A stretch of DNA of 64,000 bases, taken from Arsenophonus sp052401645 (GTDB taxonomy: Bacteria > Pseudomonadota > Gammaproteobacteria > Enterobacterales > Enterobacteriaceae). The position numbers and the translations under genes are program-made. The stretch lies in assembly GCA_052401645.1 (NCBI GenBank), contig CP198939.1:1488001-1552000 (forward strand), in the 5' to 3' direction. Below the pieces are notes generated by a model. That model saw nothing but the letters and a program-made list of their open reading frames with translations. It was not told the origin of the DNA and did not search any database. This document shows positions 1 through 14,353 of this stretch, in pieces (within the stretch, counting starts at the first letter, position 1; every line of letters starts with the position of its first letter).

Positions 1-3000
1 AAATTATAATATATCATGTAATTGATAAAAAATAGTTTATTTATGAAGAAATAAAACGCTTGATTTTTATCATTAAAATAATTAAACTATTTTATATAGT
101 CATAAATCATAGTTTAAAAATTAAAGCATACTAAAGTTCTTGAACTTAGTAGTCAAATATTGTTAAGTATCATTCCTTATTATATGTAAAACAAAGAAAC
201 TTAATAAAAATTATTAATTATAAAAAATATATATTCTATAAAAATAACTAATCTTATTTAATATCGATTATATCTTAAACGTGATAATAATACTATTTAT
301 ATCATTTTAGCTGAGAAATTAACTATTTCTTTATTTTAATGTAATTAAAATATATAAATAAATAATATATATCTTAAAAATATTTTAATATTTAAATTAT
401 TATTATAAATAATACAATTAGTTTAATCATTAATATTATTTGCATTACTATTAATGATATAAATTACTATAATTATCTTATAAAAATATTATCGTATTAA
501 TTACGTTAATCATAATTAAAATATTATTTTAAATTATTAAAATAATACATGTAGATTTAATAACCGTAATTATTTTAAATACTACATCTACATAAAAGAA
601 ACTTCATCTTCAAATTATATAATAGATACGATATTTATAATTATCTAAAATTATATTTTCTAATATAAATTAAATAAAAATAAATTTTTAATTATTAAAA
701 AAACCTTATTTTTTTTATGATATTAGTAATATATTTAAAGATATTTTGTTATTTATATATTGATGAATTTTAAAATTTAACTCTAATGATATATATTTAT
801 TATTATCTATAATAATTATATTTATAATACTTGTTTTTATCTCAATTTTAATAAAAAAATTAAATTAATTATAAATTATATTTAAGTAGATACTTTTATC
901 ATTTTTATTAATCATAATATCAATAAATATAAAAATATATAAGCTATTAAATAAATATTATGAATTTATTTAATATAATATAGTTACATACTTATTTATT
1001 TTATCTTTTCAATTATCTAAAATTAAAATTAAGATTAGTTTATATTAGATTAATTAATTAATTTATGTAATAACTTTTATTTATCATTTAAACAATAAAA
1101 TTATAAACTAAAGAAATTATGAATTTTTTATTAATTCTATATAATATAAAATAAATTACAATATAATAGATTCTTAATATAAAAATAGATTTATTATATA
1201 TTTTATATCAAAACTAATATACTCAATATTTTGATATAAATATCTAAATAAAACTGATTTTAAGTAATTAAACTATTTTTAATTTAGTACAATTAATTAA
1301 TTAAATTATTAGATACTAATTTATTTCACTTTAACGCTTACAAAAATATATTTATAAATATAAGATATAAATCTTAATTTATTTTTTTATATTTAATTAA
1401 CTATATTAATTTTTTATTAAGAAATTAAGAATAAATAATAAGAACATGTGACTAAGAGATAAATTTTCTTTCATAAAACTATATTTATCAATAATTGATA
1501 ATTGATTAAATTATATTATATTAATTCTATTTTCTATATCTATTTTTTATTATTATATAATAATTTTCATAGGATTATTATTTAATTTTATATTAAATAA
1601 AGAAATTAATATAAGAAAACATAGATAAAATATAATTATTAATCTATAATATTTTATATATTATTTTTTTAAATTAATAAAAATTATTAATTATCAAAAT
1701 CCTAATAAATTATAATTTTAAGAGATTATAGATAATTTTCTTTTAAAATAAAGAATACACTTTAAAAGGAAAATTCTTTAAAGCATTAATAACTATATAA
1801 TATAAAAAATAATAATATATTAAAATATAAAAAAAATAACAACTATTTTAATTATATTTGATATAACTTATTGTATAATAAGTTATATTTATTTTTATAA
1901 TATCTAAACAAAAACAAGTCGATCTATTATCAACATCCATCAATTTAAGTAAATATTTTTATAATATTAATTAAATTTTATTTATAAAAATATTTAATAA
2001 AGATATGTAAAATAATAATAATTTATAAGAAAAAATCTTCTTAACAAAAAAAGATTTCTAAACTTAATTTTAGGTATCAGCAATATGTAATTTACTTATT
2101 TTAATATATGTGATAAATAAGTTAAATTAATAATTAAAAAATGTATTTAATGATGATATGACATTATTTTATATTACTTTTCTATTTCTTAAATTCAGTT
2201 TTAATTATTTTAAAATATATTAATAAAAACAATATTATCAATTAAATTAACTCTATTTATTATCATCTATTAATAATATTTTGTGTCATTAAAACAAATA
2301 AATATTTATTTTATAATTTATTTAAACTAATATGTTTTATATAAAAATTCTAATTCAATAATATTTAACAATTAACTACTTTAATAACTATTATATTAAT
2401 AAAATTATTTTACTACTATTATATTCTTTTGGGTTTTACTTCCGTTAATATTAGCAATATTATTATCTAATATACTATTTATCTTACTAAATAATAAATA
2501 AAAAATATATTTTAATTTAAGTTTAATTTCTAATAAAATATTATTTTAGCTACTTTTTTATCGTAATATAAATATATTTAAAAATTAACAAAATAAAATA
2601 TAGTATCTTTTTATCACCTTTTTATATTTTACTATTTTAGATAAAATCTACTAATTGTGATGCGATATCTATATAAACATTATTTTATTTAACTAATGAT
2701 TTCTATTTTTTAATTAAAATTTATATAATCATAATAGTATCTTAAATTATTTATATATTATTTTAAAAATTTTCTTAAATTTTATTGTTATATATATTTT
2801 ACATAAAAAATAAAATATAAAACTATATCATATAACCATTTATTAATATTTAAATTATAAAGAAAATAAATTAAATTATCTTTTATTAATATTTATTAAT
2901 AAACTATTTATTTATTTTTTATATTTTATCTTATATATACAATATATTATTTTCTTATACAATCCTATTTGTGATATAATTTATATATTAATATATATAC

Positions 3001-6000
3001 TAAAATAATAATTAAAATTTTTATAAAAAACTCTTCAATTATGTTTATTTCACTTTAAGAATCTCTATTAGTATTTATTTTAATTTAAGTTAATATTTAA
3101 TCATCAACTTTAATAATATTAAAGTTTACTTCGTTACTCTAATAATTATATATTATTCACTATAATATATAATTATACTAATTTTATATTAAATTATGTA
3201 AAAAAAGTTATCGAGTAATAATAAAATTATTAACTGTATATTTTAAAAATCTCTAATTCTAACTGACTTAATAAAAAATATTAAAAATTATTTAATTTAT
3301 AATAAATATCTTATCATATAAAATATATTAAAAATTTTTTTTATCGATAATATAAAAATATTTATTTTTTCTTTTTTTAAATAAAGATTTTATTTATTAA
3401 AGTAATTATATATCATTTTTCTATAAAAGAATATAGTGATCTTTTACTATAAATTAACTTGAATATATCTCATTAAAAATTCTTCTCTTCTATATTACAT
3501 AAATAAGTTAGTTTGTTAACATTTAAAATATTAAAATAACAATATAATTTATAAAAAATAGATTTAGAGTAATTTAAATATTATTTATATATTTTTACCA
3601 AAATAAATATTCAATTATTTGTAATAATAAGTTTAAATTTTATTACTGAATTCTAATCATAAATATTAAACATATAATTAAATATAGTATATAGTAATAT
3701 TATAACAAATTAAAGAGTTTTCTAAATTTTTAAAAAATAATAAATATAACTTTAAAAAATGAATAATCTAAGTGTTCTATACAAGTAACAAGTAGTCATT
3801 TTTACATTATAGAATTTATTTTGATTTAACTTAAATTTAGTTATATTCTATATAAAGATCACAACTGATAATAAAAATTGAATAAATAATATTTTAATTT
3901 TTTTTTATAAAATAAATAATTTTTTAATAGAAAATACTTTTATCAAATATAATTAAAAAAATTAATAAATAATTTATTTATATTTATTTCAAAAAAAATA
4001 CATAAGCAATTATATTAATTTAATAATAAATTTATTTTTATTTAAATTCTATAAATTAAATGTTTCAGATAAATATAATTGTTTATTAAAAATAAAATTT
4101 ATTTATTTCTTATCAAGAAATTATCTAATGATTTATTAATAAATTATCAAAATATGAAATTCAAAAAAAATATTAATTTCTTAATTATGTTAAATATTTG
4201 TGTTTAATCAGTACCGAATTAAATTCTATCAATTATAAAATTAATTAAAGAATTAAATTTTAATTTAATTTTATTGAAATAAAATTTCATAATTATAAAA
4301 AAATTATTTTCTAAAAAGTACAGATATTTTTTCTAAAATTGTACAAAAATATATTTATATATAAATTAAATAGATCTATTATTTAATATTTTTAAATTTA
4401 TAATATATATCATAAAAATCCTTTAAACCATACAATAAAGATATTTTTCTATTTTATGATATTAATATCCTATTTATTATCAGAATAACACACCACAATC
4501 AGAAATCATCTTAATTATATATTAATATAAATTATAGCAGAGCAGTCACTAAGTAATTCCTAATATATATAAATTCTGATAAATTTAAATAGAATAGTAT
4601 TTATTTTTATATAATTTCTTGTAGAAAAAAATCCTATGTAATATTTTTTTAAAAAAAAATAAATTCTCAACTTTAATGGTTATATAATAATTATTATTAT
4701 TGGTTTTATCGGATTCTTAAAAAGATATTTTTAATATTAAATAAATAATGAATTATTTATTTAATATTTTTAATAAAATAATCAATAAATTTAATTGTAA
4801 AATCTAAATATTAAAAATTAATTTATAAATTACATTATTTAAGAGTATTTTAAAAAAAAATTATTACATAAAAGAATTTTAAATTTAAGATAATTTAAAT
4901 TTATGTTATTTTATTTTTATAAAAAACTTACTTTTAAGATAAGTTTCAATAATTTAAATAATATTTAATAGTTATTAAAAATAATCTTCTTAGTTATTTT
5001 ACAATATAATCTCTATTCAAACTATTATTTTTATAAAAAGAGAATAGTAATATTTGAAATGTAAACTTTCATTTACATGTTAAAATAATAGTATAAAATT
5101 ATTTAATTTTATATATCATGATTTTTAGCTAATTTCATAAAGGAATAATTAAAAAAATGATAAAATAAACTATTTTCTTATAAATTTAAAAAATATTTTT
5201 TATAAAATTAAGTACTTACTTGAAAAAAAGAAAATATCTATTATATATTTTAATATTTTATTATTGTTATTTTTAATAATTAAAATGTCAACTGTATAAA
5301 ATAGTTTATCAATATTATTTTTTTGTAAATAAAAGTATTTATTTTTATTAAAATAATTTATATAAATACTTTACTTCTCAATTTACATAAGAAAATTGAG
5401 ATTTATTACTATTATATTTTACTCTGATTTACATAATTCATTATGAGATACTTTGATAAAAGCTAATATATCTATTACCTTTATCCAATTATATTTTATA
5501 GTTCATTACTTTCACAAATTACTTATCATCTAACATATAATTAATATTATATTAAATATAAATATTTTATCATAATAAATTATTTTATTTTAAAACTATA
5601 AATAATAATATATCATTAATATAAGTATTATAAAAATTACCAATATTTTTTTAAATATTAAAATATATTTTTAAAATGATAATAATGGGAAATTATGTAT
5701 AATATATTATATTTTTTATAACTTCTAATAATTTAAATAGATTGAATTTTCTATACTAATATTTAAAATTATAATAAAATTATATTGTTAATATATATGT
5801 TATAAATACTTTTAATTTATCTTTTAAATCTCTGTTTTTATTTATTATACAATAATAATTATTATTATGATCTTTTCTATTTTAGTTATAAGTTTTATTA
5901 GTTTTTATATTATCATTATTAATAAATTAATTTTACTGTTATTAATTAGTTATATAAAAAATAGATTTTAATAACATAATAGTTTTATTCAATAATTTAT

Positions 6001-6165
6001 TTATCTATTTTATAAAATGCATTTAAATTAATAAATCAATAATATAAATCTTAGATGTTTATATAAAACAAAATAAGTATTTTAATTTAATACATAAATA
6101 GATTTTTTAACAAGATAAAATCTTGTAACATTAATTTATTTTTGATAATAATAAAACTGAGTTTA
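1..6165. other. Gene-free A+T-rich region (6.2 kb)
   Basis: I read this on both strands and found no ORF of gene quality, no tRNA cloverleaf and no GC-rich hairpin. It consists almost wholly of A and T with very frequent stops in all frames. The most likely origin is DNA of genes lost long ago and now beyond recognition. No function is assigned. Confidence 0.7.
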
Positions 6166-6798
6166 TTATTTAATTAACCCTTTATTATTATTTTTTTTTA
6201 TTATAATTCTCTCAACAGTATCAACTATCGCTTTAGTATAAGAATCAATTTCAATATTAACTTTTTTACCAATACACTTTTCTGAAATTGTAGTACGCAA
6301 AATTGTTTCAGGAATAAAATGGACACAAAAAGAATTATTGATTACATCTCCTATTGTTAGACTAATTCCGTCAATCCCGATAAAACCTTTATGTAAAATA
6401 TATTTCATTAAATGTTTATCATGCATATAAAACCAAATTTGTAGATTATTTATCGTTTCAAAAATATTGTTTATTTTAGCTGTAGTCATAATATGACCAG
6501 ACATAAAATGTCCACCAATTTCACCACCATATTTTACTGATCTTTCTAAATTAATCATATCTCCTAACTTTAAACTACCTAAATTTGTTAGACGTAAAGT
6601 CTCTTGCATTAAATCAAAATTCACATTATTTTCATTAATATTAGTAACAGATAAACAACATCCATTATTAGAAATAGAAGCACCCACCTCTAAACCAACT
6701 AGTAACTCACTGGGAAATTGAATAGTAAGAATACGAAAATTAATTCTATCTTCCACAAAAATCAATTTCCCCTTCCCCTTTACAATACCTGTAAACAT
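6166..6798 (-). CDS. ribE: Riboflavin synthase, alpha chain (ribE, called ribC in E. coli)
   Basis: This enzyme makes riboflavin by dismutation of two molecules of 6,7-dimethyl-8-ribityllumazine, the last step of vitamin B2 synthesis, in the cytoplasm. The protein has 210 residues, close to the usual length. It begins with the hallmark MFTGIV and contains the two tandem lumazine-binding domains, roughly residues 1-97 and 98-200. The segments GASISNNGCCLSVT, GGHFMSGHI, KGFIGIDGISLT and VNIEIDSYTKA are typical of the family. The C-terminal tail is lysine- and asparagine-rich and is encoded partly by a run of nine A (coding strand) at 6191-6199, which may be prone to slippage. The gene stands alone, with more than 6 kb of gene-free DNA downstream. 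It is on the strand opposite to tRNA-Val. Identification is secure. Retention fits a symbiont that makes its own flavins or supplies B vitamins, but the other rib genes are not visible here. Confidence 0.97.
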   Translation of the reverse strand: MFTGIVKGKGKLIFVEDRINFRILTIQFPSELLVGLEVGASISNNGCCLSVTNINENNVNFDLMQETLRLTNLGSLKLGDMINLERSVKYGGEIGGHFMSGHIMTTAKINNIFETINNLQIWFYMHDKHLMKYILHKGFIGIDGISLTIGDVINNSFCVHFIPETILRTTISEKCIGKKVNIEIDSYTKAIVDTVERIIIKKNNNKGLIK

Positions 6799-8176
6799 AT
6801 ATTAAATTCCAAATTTTAACAAAATATTAATCATCATTATAAAATAGTTATACTCAATAATCACTATAAAAAAATATAGATATATAAACAAATTTTTACT
6901 TATTTATAACTTAATAAAATCTATATAATAGGAAAATTTTTAATAAATAAAATTTATATTTTAGATATATATTTATTTTTAATGAAATATATGATTATTA
7001 TAATAAATAAATATTTTCATAACTTTCAGTTTGAATACTTAATCGTACATAAATTATCATTTCTAATATTATAGATTATCAATATTATATTTATATAAAT
7101 TATGGTTATTATGTTATTATGGATTTTTATGGAGTAATTTAATAAAATAAAATCACTATTCAAATCATCATTAGTGATATTTTTACAATAAAATACTAAT
7201 CATTGACTAAATTTTTAGTTATTATTTTTGATTATACATATTATTTATAATATTTGATATTATGAATAATATGTATAATATTTATTATGAACTAATAAAT
7301 AAAGTTAGATGATTTACTGTTTATTTTGTTATGTGAAAGTTAGTTGTTATACACTATTTTTTATTATATATATTCAATAACCAGAATATCTCATTAAAAA
7401 TAAAATAATTTATTTTTATTTAGTTTATTATTTTATATTAATAAAATATTTTAAACTAGATTTTATCTACATATATTATTAGGTAATATTTATTATATAT
7501 TTCTATATATAATTTTAAATACCATTTCAGTATATTCAATTATATACTATATATAATATATATTACATATATTAATTAATAATTCACATAGAATATAAAA
7601 ATTTTTTTTAAAAAAATAGTTTGATTTTATTAAAAAATTTAATACTTTATATATTCAATTTATTTTATATATTTTTTTTAAAATACTTTTACTATTATAT
7701 TGTTATTAACTATACTATTAAATATAATTGTTAAATTAATGTTTAAATAAGTTTTAAACTTTAGTTCTTCAATATTTATATTTTCTGTATTTTTATATAA
7801 TAGTAAAATATTCTAATCAAATACAATCAAATAAATATCTTAACTAAAACTAAAAAATATTTATATAATTCTATTACTGAATTAAGTTTAATGAATAGCT
7901 AATCCTATTGAAATTCAAATTTGATTATTTATATAAAAGATAAAACTAATATGTAATTATAATTATATAATTTTTATTAATCTAATCATTGATATTAAAT
8001 AATTAATTATCTCTAGAATACATCTATGATAAAGATCAAATAATTAAAAAATAGATATATTAATTATAATAAACATTAGATATAAAATAATCATATATAT
8101 AATTATTTTTTCTTTTTAATAATGTTAATTATTCGTTAATATTTATTTTTTATATTGCTTCCAAATAATTTTTATT
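6799..8176. other. Intergenic, ribE to tRNA-Val
   Basis: This 1.4 kb of A+T-rich DNA contains no ORF of gene quality. It must hold the promoter of ribE (leftward) and that of the tRNA (rightward), but the extreme composition makes -10-like boxes too common to place either one. Confidence 0.6.
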
Positions 8177-8250
8177 GCGTCCATAGCTCAGTTGGTTAGA
8201 GTACCATCTTGACATGGTGGTGGTCGGTGGTTCAAATCCACTTGGACGCA
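8177..8250 (+). tRNA. tRNA-Val (anticodon GAC)
   Basis: The cloverleaf can be read directly. The acceptor stem is GCGTCCA/TGGACGC with A as discriminator at 8250. The D arm contains AGCTCAGTTGGTTAGAG. The anticodon stem CCATC/GGTGG (one G-T pair) encloses the loop TTGACAT, with anticodon GAC at 8211-8213. The T arm is GTGG-TTCAAAT-CCAC. It matches the enterobacterial tRNA-Val(GAC) type closely and decodes GUC/GUU. The 3' CCA is not encoded (TCA follows), so it must be added after transcription. In E. coli the valV/valW genes of this type also lie near riboflavin synthase, so the pairing with ribE is probably ancestral synteny. Confidence 0.97.
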
Positions 8251-8398
8251 TCAATATTATATCTAATTTTAATATTATTTTAAAAATATAAAGTTATTTA
8301 AACTACTTATTAATAATTACTTTTCAATAAAAACGCATTAAATATTTTATTTAATTCTAATTATCATTCTTAATTAAAATAATTTATTATATAATTAA

Positions 8399-9934
8399 CT
8401 AATTAACACATTGCAAAAAATCTCGTAATCTAAAACCAAAAAGGAATAATGCAGCAAAATAAGTAATTATACCCAAAAAAACGACCGATAATAATCGTAT
8501 AATTCGCATTAACATATCACCATTTTCCCATATTGGCATAAAATTCAATACCATCAATAATACTGATATCATAATAATTAAAGCGGAGAATAATTTAAAA
8601 AAAAATTTCCTCCAACCAAATAATGGAATAAAAATTTTTTTACGACGTAATTGCCAATAAAGCATTAAAGCATTAAAGCATGCTGCTAATCCAATTGATA
8701 AAGCCAATCCAACATGTTTTAATGGTCCAATGAAGATGAAATTCATCAATTGTGTCAAAATTAATGTAATAATCGCTATTTTAATAGGAGTTTTGATATC
8801 TTGTCTTGAATAAAAACCAGATGCTAATACTTTGACAATAATTAACCCTATTAAGCCAATACAATAAGCAATTAATGCCCGTTGAGTCATAAGCGCATCA
8901 TAAGAAGTAAAATTACCATATTGGAAAAGTGATACCGTTAATGGTTGAGCTAAAATAATTAATGCTATCGCACAAGGTAAAACTAATAAAAAAGAAAGTC
9001 TTAACCCCCAGTCCATTAAACGTTGATATTCTTTATGATCACCATTTGAGAAACTTTTTGCTAAAGAAGGTAACAGGATAGTTCCAAGTGCTACTCCTAA
9101 AACACCAGTAGGAAACTCTATTAATCTATCAGCATAATATATCCATGAAACTGAACCTGATTGTAAAAATGAAGCAAAAATAGTATTAATAATTAAAGAA
9201 ATTTGGCTTACTGAAACACCAATAATAGATGAACTCATTAACTTTATTACTCGATAAACACCTTTATTGCAAAAAGAGATGCGTGGTAAAATTAACATAT
9301 TAATATTCTGTAAAAAAGGTAATTGATACAGTAATTGTAATATACCTCCGATAAAAACCCCCCATGCTAAGGCTATGATAGGTGGTTTAAAATATGGAGT
9401 TAATAATAATATTGATATAATCATACTAATATTAAGAAAAATAGGAGCAAAAGCAGGAATAGAAAAACGATTCCAACTATTTAAAATAGCACCAGCTAAA
9501 GATACTAAAGAAATTAAAAAAATATAAGGAAAGGTTATTCTTAATAAGTGAACGGTTAAATTAAATTTATCTGGTGTATTAATAAAACCAGGTGCTGTAA
9601 TATAAATAATCCAAGGAGCTATTAATATTTCTACCAAAATAACAATCGTCAAAATTAGAATCAATAAACCGGAAATATAAGAAATAAAAGTACGAGTATC
9701 ATCAACATCTTGTTTATTCTTATATTCTGCTAATATAGGAATAAAAGCTTGTGAGAATGCACCTTCAGCAAAAATTCGTCGAAGTAAATTTGGTAATTTA
9801 AAAGCAACAAAAAAAGCATCCGTTGAAGAATCAGCACCAAAAAAACGCGTAATAATAGCATCGCGAATAAATCCTAATACTCTAGATAGTATAGTTATAG
9901 AGCTTATTGTTACTAATGATTTTAATAAATTCAT
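8399..9934 (-). CDS. murJ: Lipid II flippase MurJ
   Basis: MurJ moves the peptidoglycan precursor lipid II across the inner membrane and belongs to the MOP exporter superfamily. The 511-residue length equals that of E. coli MurJ, and about 14 hydrophobic helices run along the whole protein. The central-cavity charges known to matter in E. coli are all present: Arg18, Arg24, Asp39, Arg52, Arg270 and Glu273. Family segments such as SRVLGFIRD, FFVAFKLPNLLRR and FAEGAFSQAFIP are clear. The start at 9934 gives the expected N-terminus; the upstream AAGAAG is only a weak ribosome-binding site. The gene stands alone. A perfect 14-bp palindrome lies 56 bp before the start. Its retention implies that the cell still builds a murein wall. 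Confidence 0.97.
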   Translation of the reverse strand: MNLLKSLVTISSITILSRVLGFIRDAIITRFFGADSSTDAFFVAFKLPNLLRRIFAEGAFSQAFIPILAEYKNKQDVDDTRTFISYISGLLILILTIVILVEILIAPWIIYITAPGFINTPDKFNLTVHLLRITFPYIFLISLVSLAGAILNSWNRFSIPAFAPIFLNISMIISILLLTPYFKPPIIALAWGVFIGGILQLLYQLPFLQNINMLILPRISFCNKGVYRVIKLMSSSIIGVSVSQISLIINTIFASFLQSGSVSWIYYADRLIEFPTGVLGVALGTILLPSLAKSFSNGDHKEYQRLMDWGLRLSFLLVLPCAIALIILAQPLTVSLFQYGNFTSYDALMTQRALIAYCIGLIGLIIVKVLASGFYSRQDIKTPIKIAIITLILTQLMNFIFIGPLKHVGLALSIGLAACFNALMLYWQLRRKKIFIPLFGWRKFFFKLFSALIIMISVLLMVLNFMPIWENGDMLMRIIRLLSVVFLGIITYFAALFLFGFRLRDFLQCVN

Positions 9935-12900
9935 GCAATATATTTCTTCTTAATAAAGTAAATCATAGAATAATAAAGTGTATTAGCGGATGTTTATAAA
10001 CATAATAATATGGATTTTAAAAGCAACTATTTTATAAATTAAAATGTAATATAAGTATTATTATTAATATTTTCTTTTATTTTATAAAATTTATATTTAT
10101 TATTTTTTTATAATAAATTAATAAGATTATAATATTTTTCTTTGATCACTCATAATTGATTTATAAATAAATTTTAAAATAATTATTTAATTTAAATCTT
10201 TCTAAAAACTACTTTTTTTATAAAAATAATATAATTTTGCTATAATTTTACATATTTGGTGTTTTTATGATATATAAATAAGATAATTGTTATCAAAATT
10301 TATATATTGAAATACTTTACCTACCATATCTTTTATTACTTAATAAGTAAAATAACAGATTTAAGAAATTCATATAATAATTTTGTTAAAGTTAACTAAA
10401 GAAATAACTTTATTTTTAAATCTATCTAAAAATAGAAAATAAAAAAAAGTCAGTTTACGAAAATGTGTTTCTATCACATAACATAAAACTACTTATATCC
10501 ATGTAATTATCTAATGATATTAAATATTTAAAATTAGTTAAAAATTTAAAATTTTTTATCAAAATCATAAATTAAATAATAAAATATATGTTAATAAACT
10601 AATTATTAATATAATATATGTTAGTTGTTGTAAATATTAAATTTTTTAATAAAATATTTATATCTTTTAAAAATGTCATTAAAGATGTTATATCTTATAT
10701 AAAATAAATGTGAAGTATTGACAAATAAATATATTATATCACTAGATATATAGTATTTTCTTATTATTGTTTATTTTTTATTTTATTGTATTAAAGTTAA
10801 GATAGAATCTATTAAAATAATTATTATTTTTTATCTATTTATTTTTCATTTTATCAAATTTTAAACTGAAATTTATTTAATACACATTTGCTTAATATAA
10901 TATTATTTGTAAAATTATTATAGAGATTATGAACATAATCTTTTTATTTATCATTATTAATTAAAATATAATAAATAAAATTATTTGTTATATTATTATA
11001 TAAAATAGTAAAATTAGTTTATTTTTATACAATATAATTTCAGATTATCTATTTAATTGATCTAAATAATTTCTATTATTTTAAGTAATTCAAACTTCTG
11101 TAATCATGTTTTTATATTATATTTATTTTATTTATGAATCTAATTTATTCAAATATAAATAAAGTTTTAGAATTAATATTTTTTAAAATAAATTTTTATA
11201 AAAATTTATTATTTTATTAACATATGAATGTTATTTTAATATTTTGGTTATAGTTAATAAAATAATCTATATATTAACTATTATAAAATCTATATATATA
11301 ATTAAGTGGTATATATTTTAACCATATTATATCAATCATTAATTAAAATTAAAACACTTCAGATTCAAGAAACAATTAATATCAATTTAATCATTATTGA
11401 TATAGGTTAATTCTATATATTTATTTTATATCAAACTTATATCATCATAATAATTTCAGTATTTATAGATTTTAAATATAAATCATTAATTTAATATATG
11501 AAATAACTTATCTAATATTAATTTTGTAAATAATTGAGTTATTGATTATTTATTTTCATTACAAAATAAATAATAACTCTAACATGTTTAGTTATAACAT
11601 CAATAATGGTATTAAAATATTTTGCAAGAACTCTTTAAAAAAATTTTACAATATAATTTTATTTATCAGTATTAATATTAATAACAATATTTTTTCAAAA
11701 TTAAATATAACTAAAATAGAATTTATTAACTTTTAAATAAAAAATAAAATAGTTATACTTATAATTTAATTATAAACGCTTAATCAAATTATTATTTTTA
11801 ATACAATATAAATTTGAAACTAAACTATAAAAAAATTTGATTATAAATAATAAGATAATTTATTAGTTAATACATATAACAAATTAATTATATCGATTTT
11901 AAAATCATAACTGAAAAGATATACTTTTATATATCTCACTTTATTCTAAGAAATTAATATCTAAATATATCTTAATATTTAAAATTAAAGATATTAAAGA
12001 AATAAATATACTTAATTTAAAAATTATTTATGGATAATATAATAATTAATTATTCATATTATTCAGTTGGTTAATATGAATTAATTAAATTTATATGACA
12101 TAATTTTCTTGTTTTTACTAAAGATAAATATATATTTTAGAATATTAAATTGAATAAAAATAATAATGTGGAAAATAATTTGTTTTAAAAGATATTTATC
12201 ATTAATTATAAAGATGAAAATATAATTTCTTTAATAAAATATTAATATCAATTAATTACTTATAAAAGAAAGAATAAAATATTTTAATAAAATAATAAAA
12301 AGAATAAGTATTTATAGATTTAAGTAAAAAATCCATCATCATTAAAGATAATTAATATAAATAATTAATAATGAAAAAAGATTTTAGTTAGATATAAAGA
12401 TAATAATCTAAATAAAGATTTAAAATTAAATAAAATATAATATATTAATTAATATAGGAATTACTAAATATAAATAAAAATTATTTTTTAAAAAAATAAT
12501 AAAAAATATAAAAATAATATTAAATATTGATTTTAAAACATTATGATACTTTATAGAAAATTATTAATAATAAAATAATTATCTGTATTAAATTTCTTGC
12601 ATCCAAGATAAGTTAACTTAATTATAAAAAGATAAAATATTATAATTTTCTATATATAGATCAATCACTTCATGATAATTCATAAAAGATAATAAGAAAA
12701 ATTCGTTTGATATTTTTTTTATTTATAAATGATAATAAATACTATAAAGTATTTATCTAAACTCTCAATAAAAAAAATTATTTAAATTTGTCTAAAGATA
12801 CTAAAAATAATTAAATATTTGTAAATATTTATAATTATATTATTTCATAAATTATATGATATAAAATATGTAAAATTTATTATTATTATTTTGAGATTTA

Positions 12901-14353
12901 CTAGAACTTATTAAACACATAATAGTCTAATTAATATAATAATCTAACTTCAATATTTATAATTATATCTTTAATAAAGAAAAAAAGAAACTATTATCTA
13001 TAATAAATATAATTATTTATGTACAAAATTTTATTATAAATCTACATAAAAATAATTATGAAAACTTTTTTATAAGATTATTATTAAGTATATATAGTAA
13101 TTTATTAATATAATAAATATTATCTAAATTAAGTATCAATAAATATAAAATCAATCAATACTTAATTAAGTATATTAATCATAGTAAGAAAATATTTTTA
13201 TAATTGATAATCTTGGCATTGATCCAATTAATTTTTAGTTTAATAAGTTAAATTAAACTAGATAAAATCATCTTGATACAAATAATAAAAAATAAATTTT
13301 TGAAATATTATTAACCTTAAAGTATATATAAATATATTTATTTATCACATCATTATCCTATTTTAATGTTATTATCAATATTATTTTTTTAAAAATTAAT
13401 AATTTTGATTATAAAATTATACTAGAAAAATAAATTTTAATTATTACAGCAATATTCTATAGTATTAATAAATAATTAAATGGTCTTTTTGATAAAATCC
13501 TATTTAATTTATTAAAATAAGAAAAAATAAAAAATAGAAAAATTAGCCAAAATAATTATTAAAAATTTAAATTTAAATTTGATAAATTAATTCTTCTGAT
13601 TTTAATATAAAAATATTAGCAATAAATTAGCAATTTTCCATAACGAAACTTTATATGCTATTTACTTAAACTTAAATAAATTATTGATAGTACTATTTTA
13701 ATTTAATTCAAAAACTTACTCACAGATAAAATAAAGTAACATAATTATTTAATTTAAGTTAATAAAATATTATTATTCAATATTATTTCTAATCAAGATA
13801 TTATTAATAATAAAATAAAAAGATATTTATATGTTTACATCAATAATAGTATTATAATTTTAAATTAAAATTCATTAATAATTTTAATTATTGATATTTT
13901 ACTATATTAATTAATAAAATTAATAATTATATATGTATAATCAAAAAATATTTACTAAAATATTAAACTACTAATAATATATCCTGATTAACTATTAATC
14001 ATCAATCATGATAATAATTCACTTTTATTAGAGATTATAGAATTTTATTTCTACTTAAAAATCAATTAAAAAATATAAGTTTAATAATACAACTTTTTAT
14101 AATTAATAATTAATTATTTCTTATTATAATATTTGAGAAATTCAAAAATTAATTTATTATAATTTTCAATTTTATACTGCATGTTTGATAATTCTATTTA
14201 TTATTAATAATAATATAAAAATATTTTTTAATAAATATTTTTTATTAATTTCAATAATTATAAAAAATAAAATCATAATATATTATTGATAATTTATCTT
14301 ATATTTTATATTATTTATTTATTATCTAATATTTTTATATTAGAATAATAATC
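9935..14353. other. Gene-free region between murJ and tRNA-Ser (4.4 kb)
   Basis: No credible gene is present. A 64-codon open frame near 11.5-11.7 kb starts with TTG, is almost all Ile/Asn/Lys/Phe and has no ribosome-binding site, so I treat it as composition noise. The first bases next to murJ should include its promoter and contain the palindrome at 9990-10003. Confidence 0.65.
9990..10003. repeat. 14-bp perfect palindrome upstream of murJ
   Basis: The sequence ATGTTTATAAACAT equals its own reverse complement. It sits 56 bp upstream of the murJ start codon, where an operator could be, but palindromes made of A and T arise easily in DNA of this composition. Confidence 0.3.

Noticed and set aside
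10717..10745. TTGACA followed by TA-rich sequence as a promoter
   Set aside because: TTGACA recurs in several gene-free places (for example near 37.4, 47.5 and 54.1 kb) and no gene follows here.
11542..11736. 64-codon open frame on the plus strand
   Set aside because: It starts with TTG, has no ribosome-binding site and consists almost entirely of Ile, Asn, Lys and Phe, as expected from A+T-rich noise.
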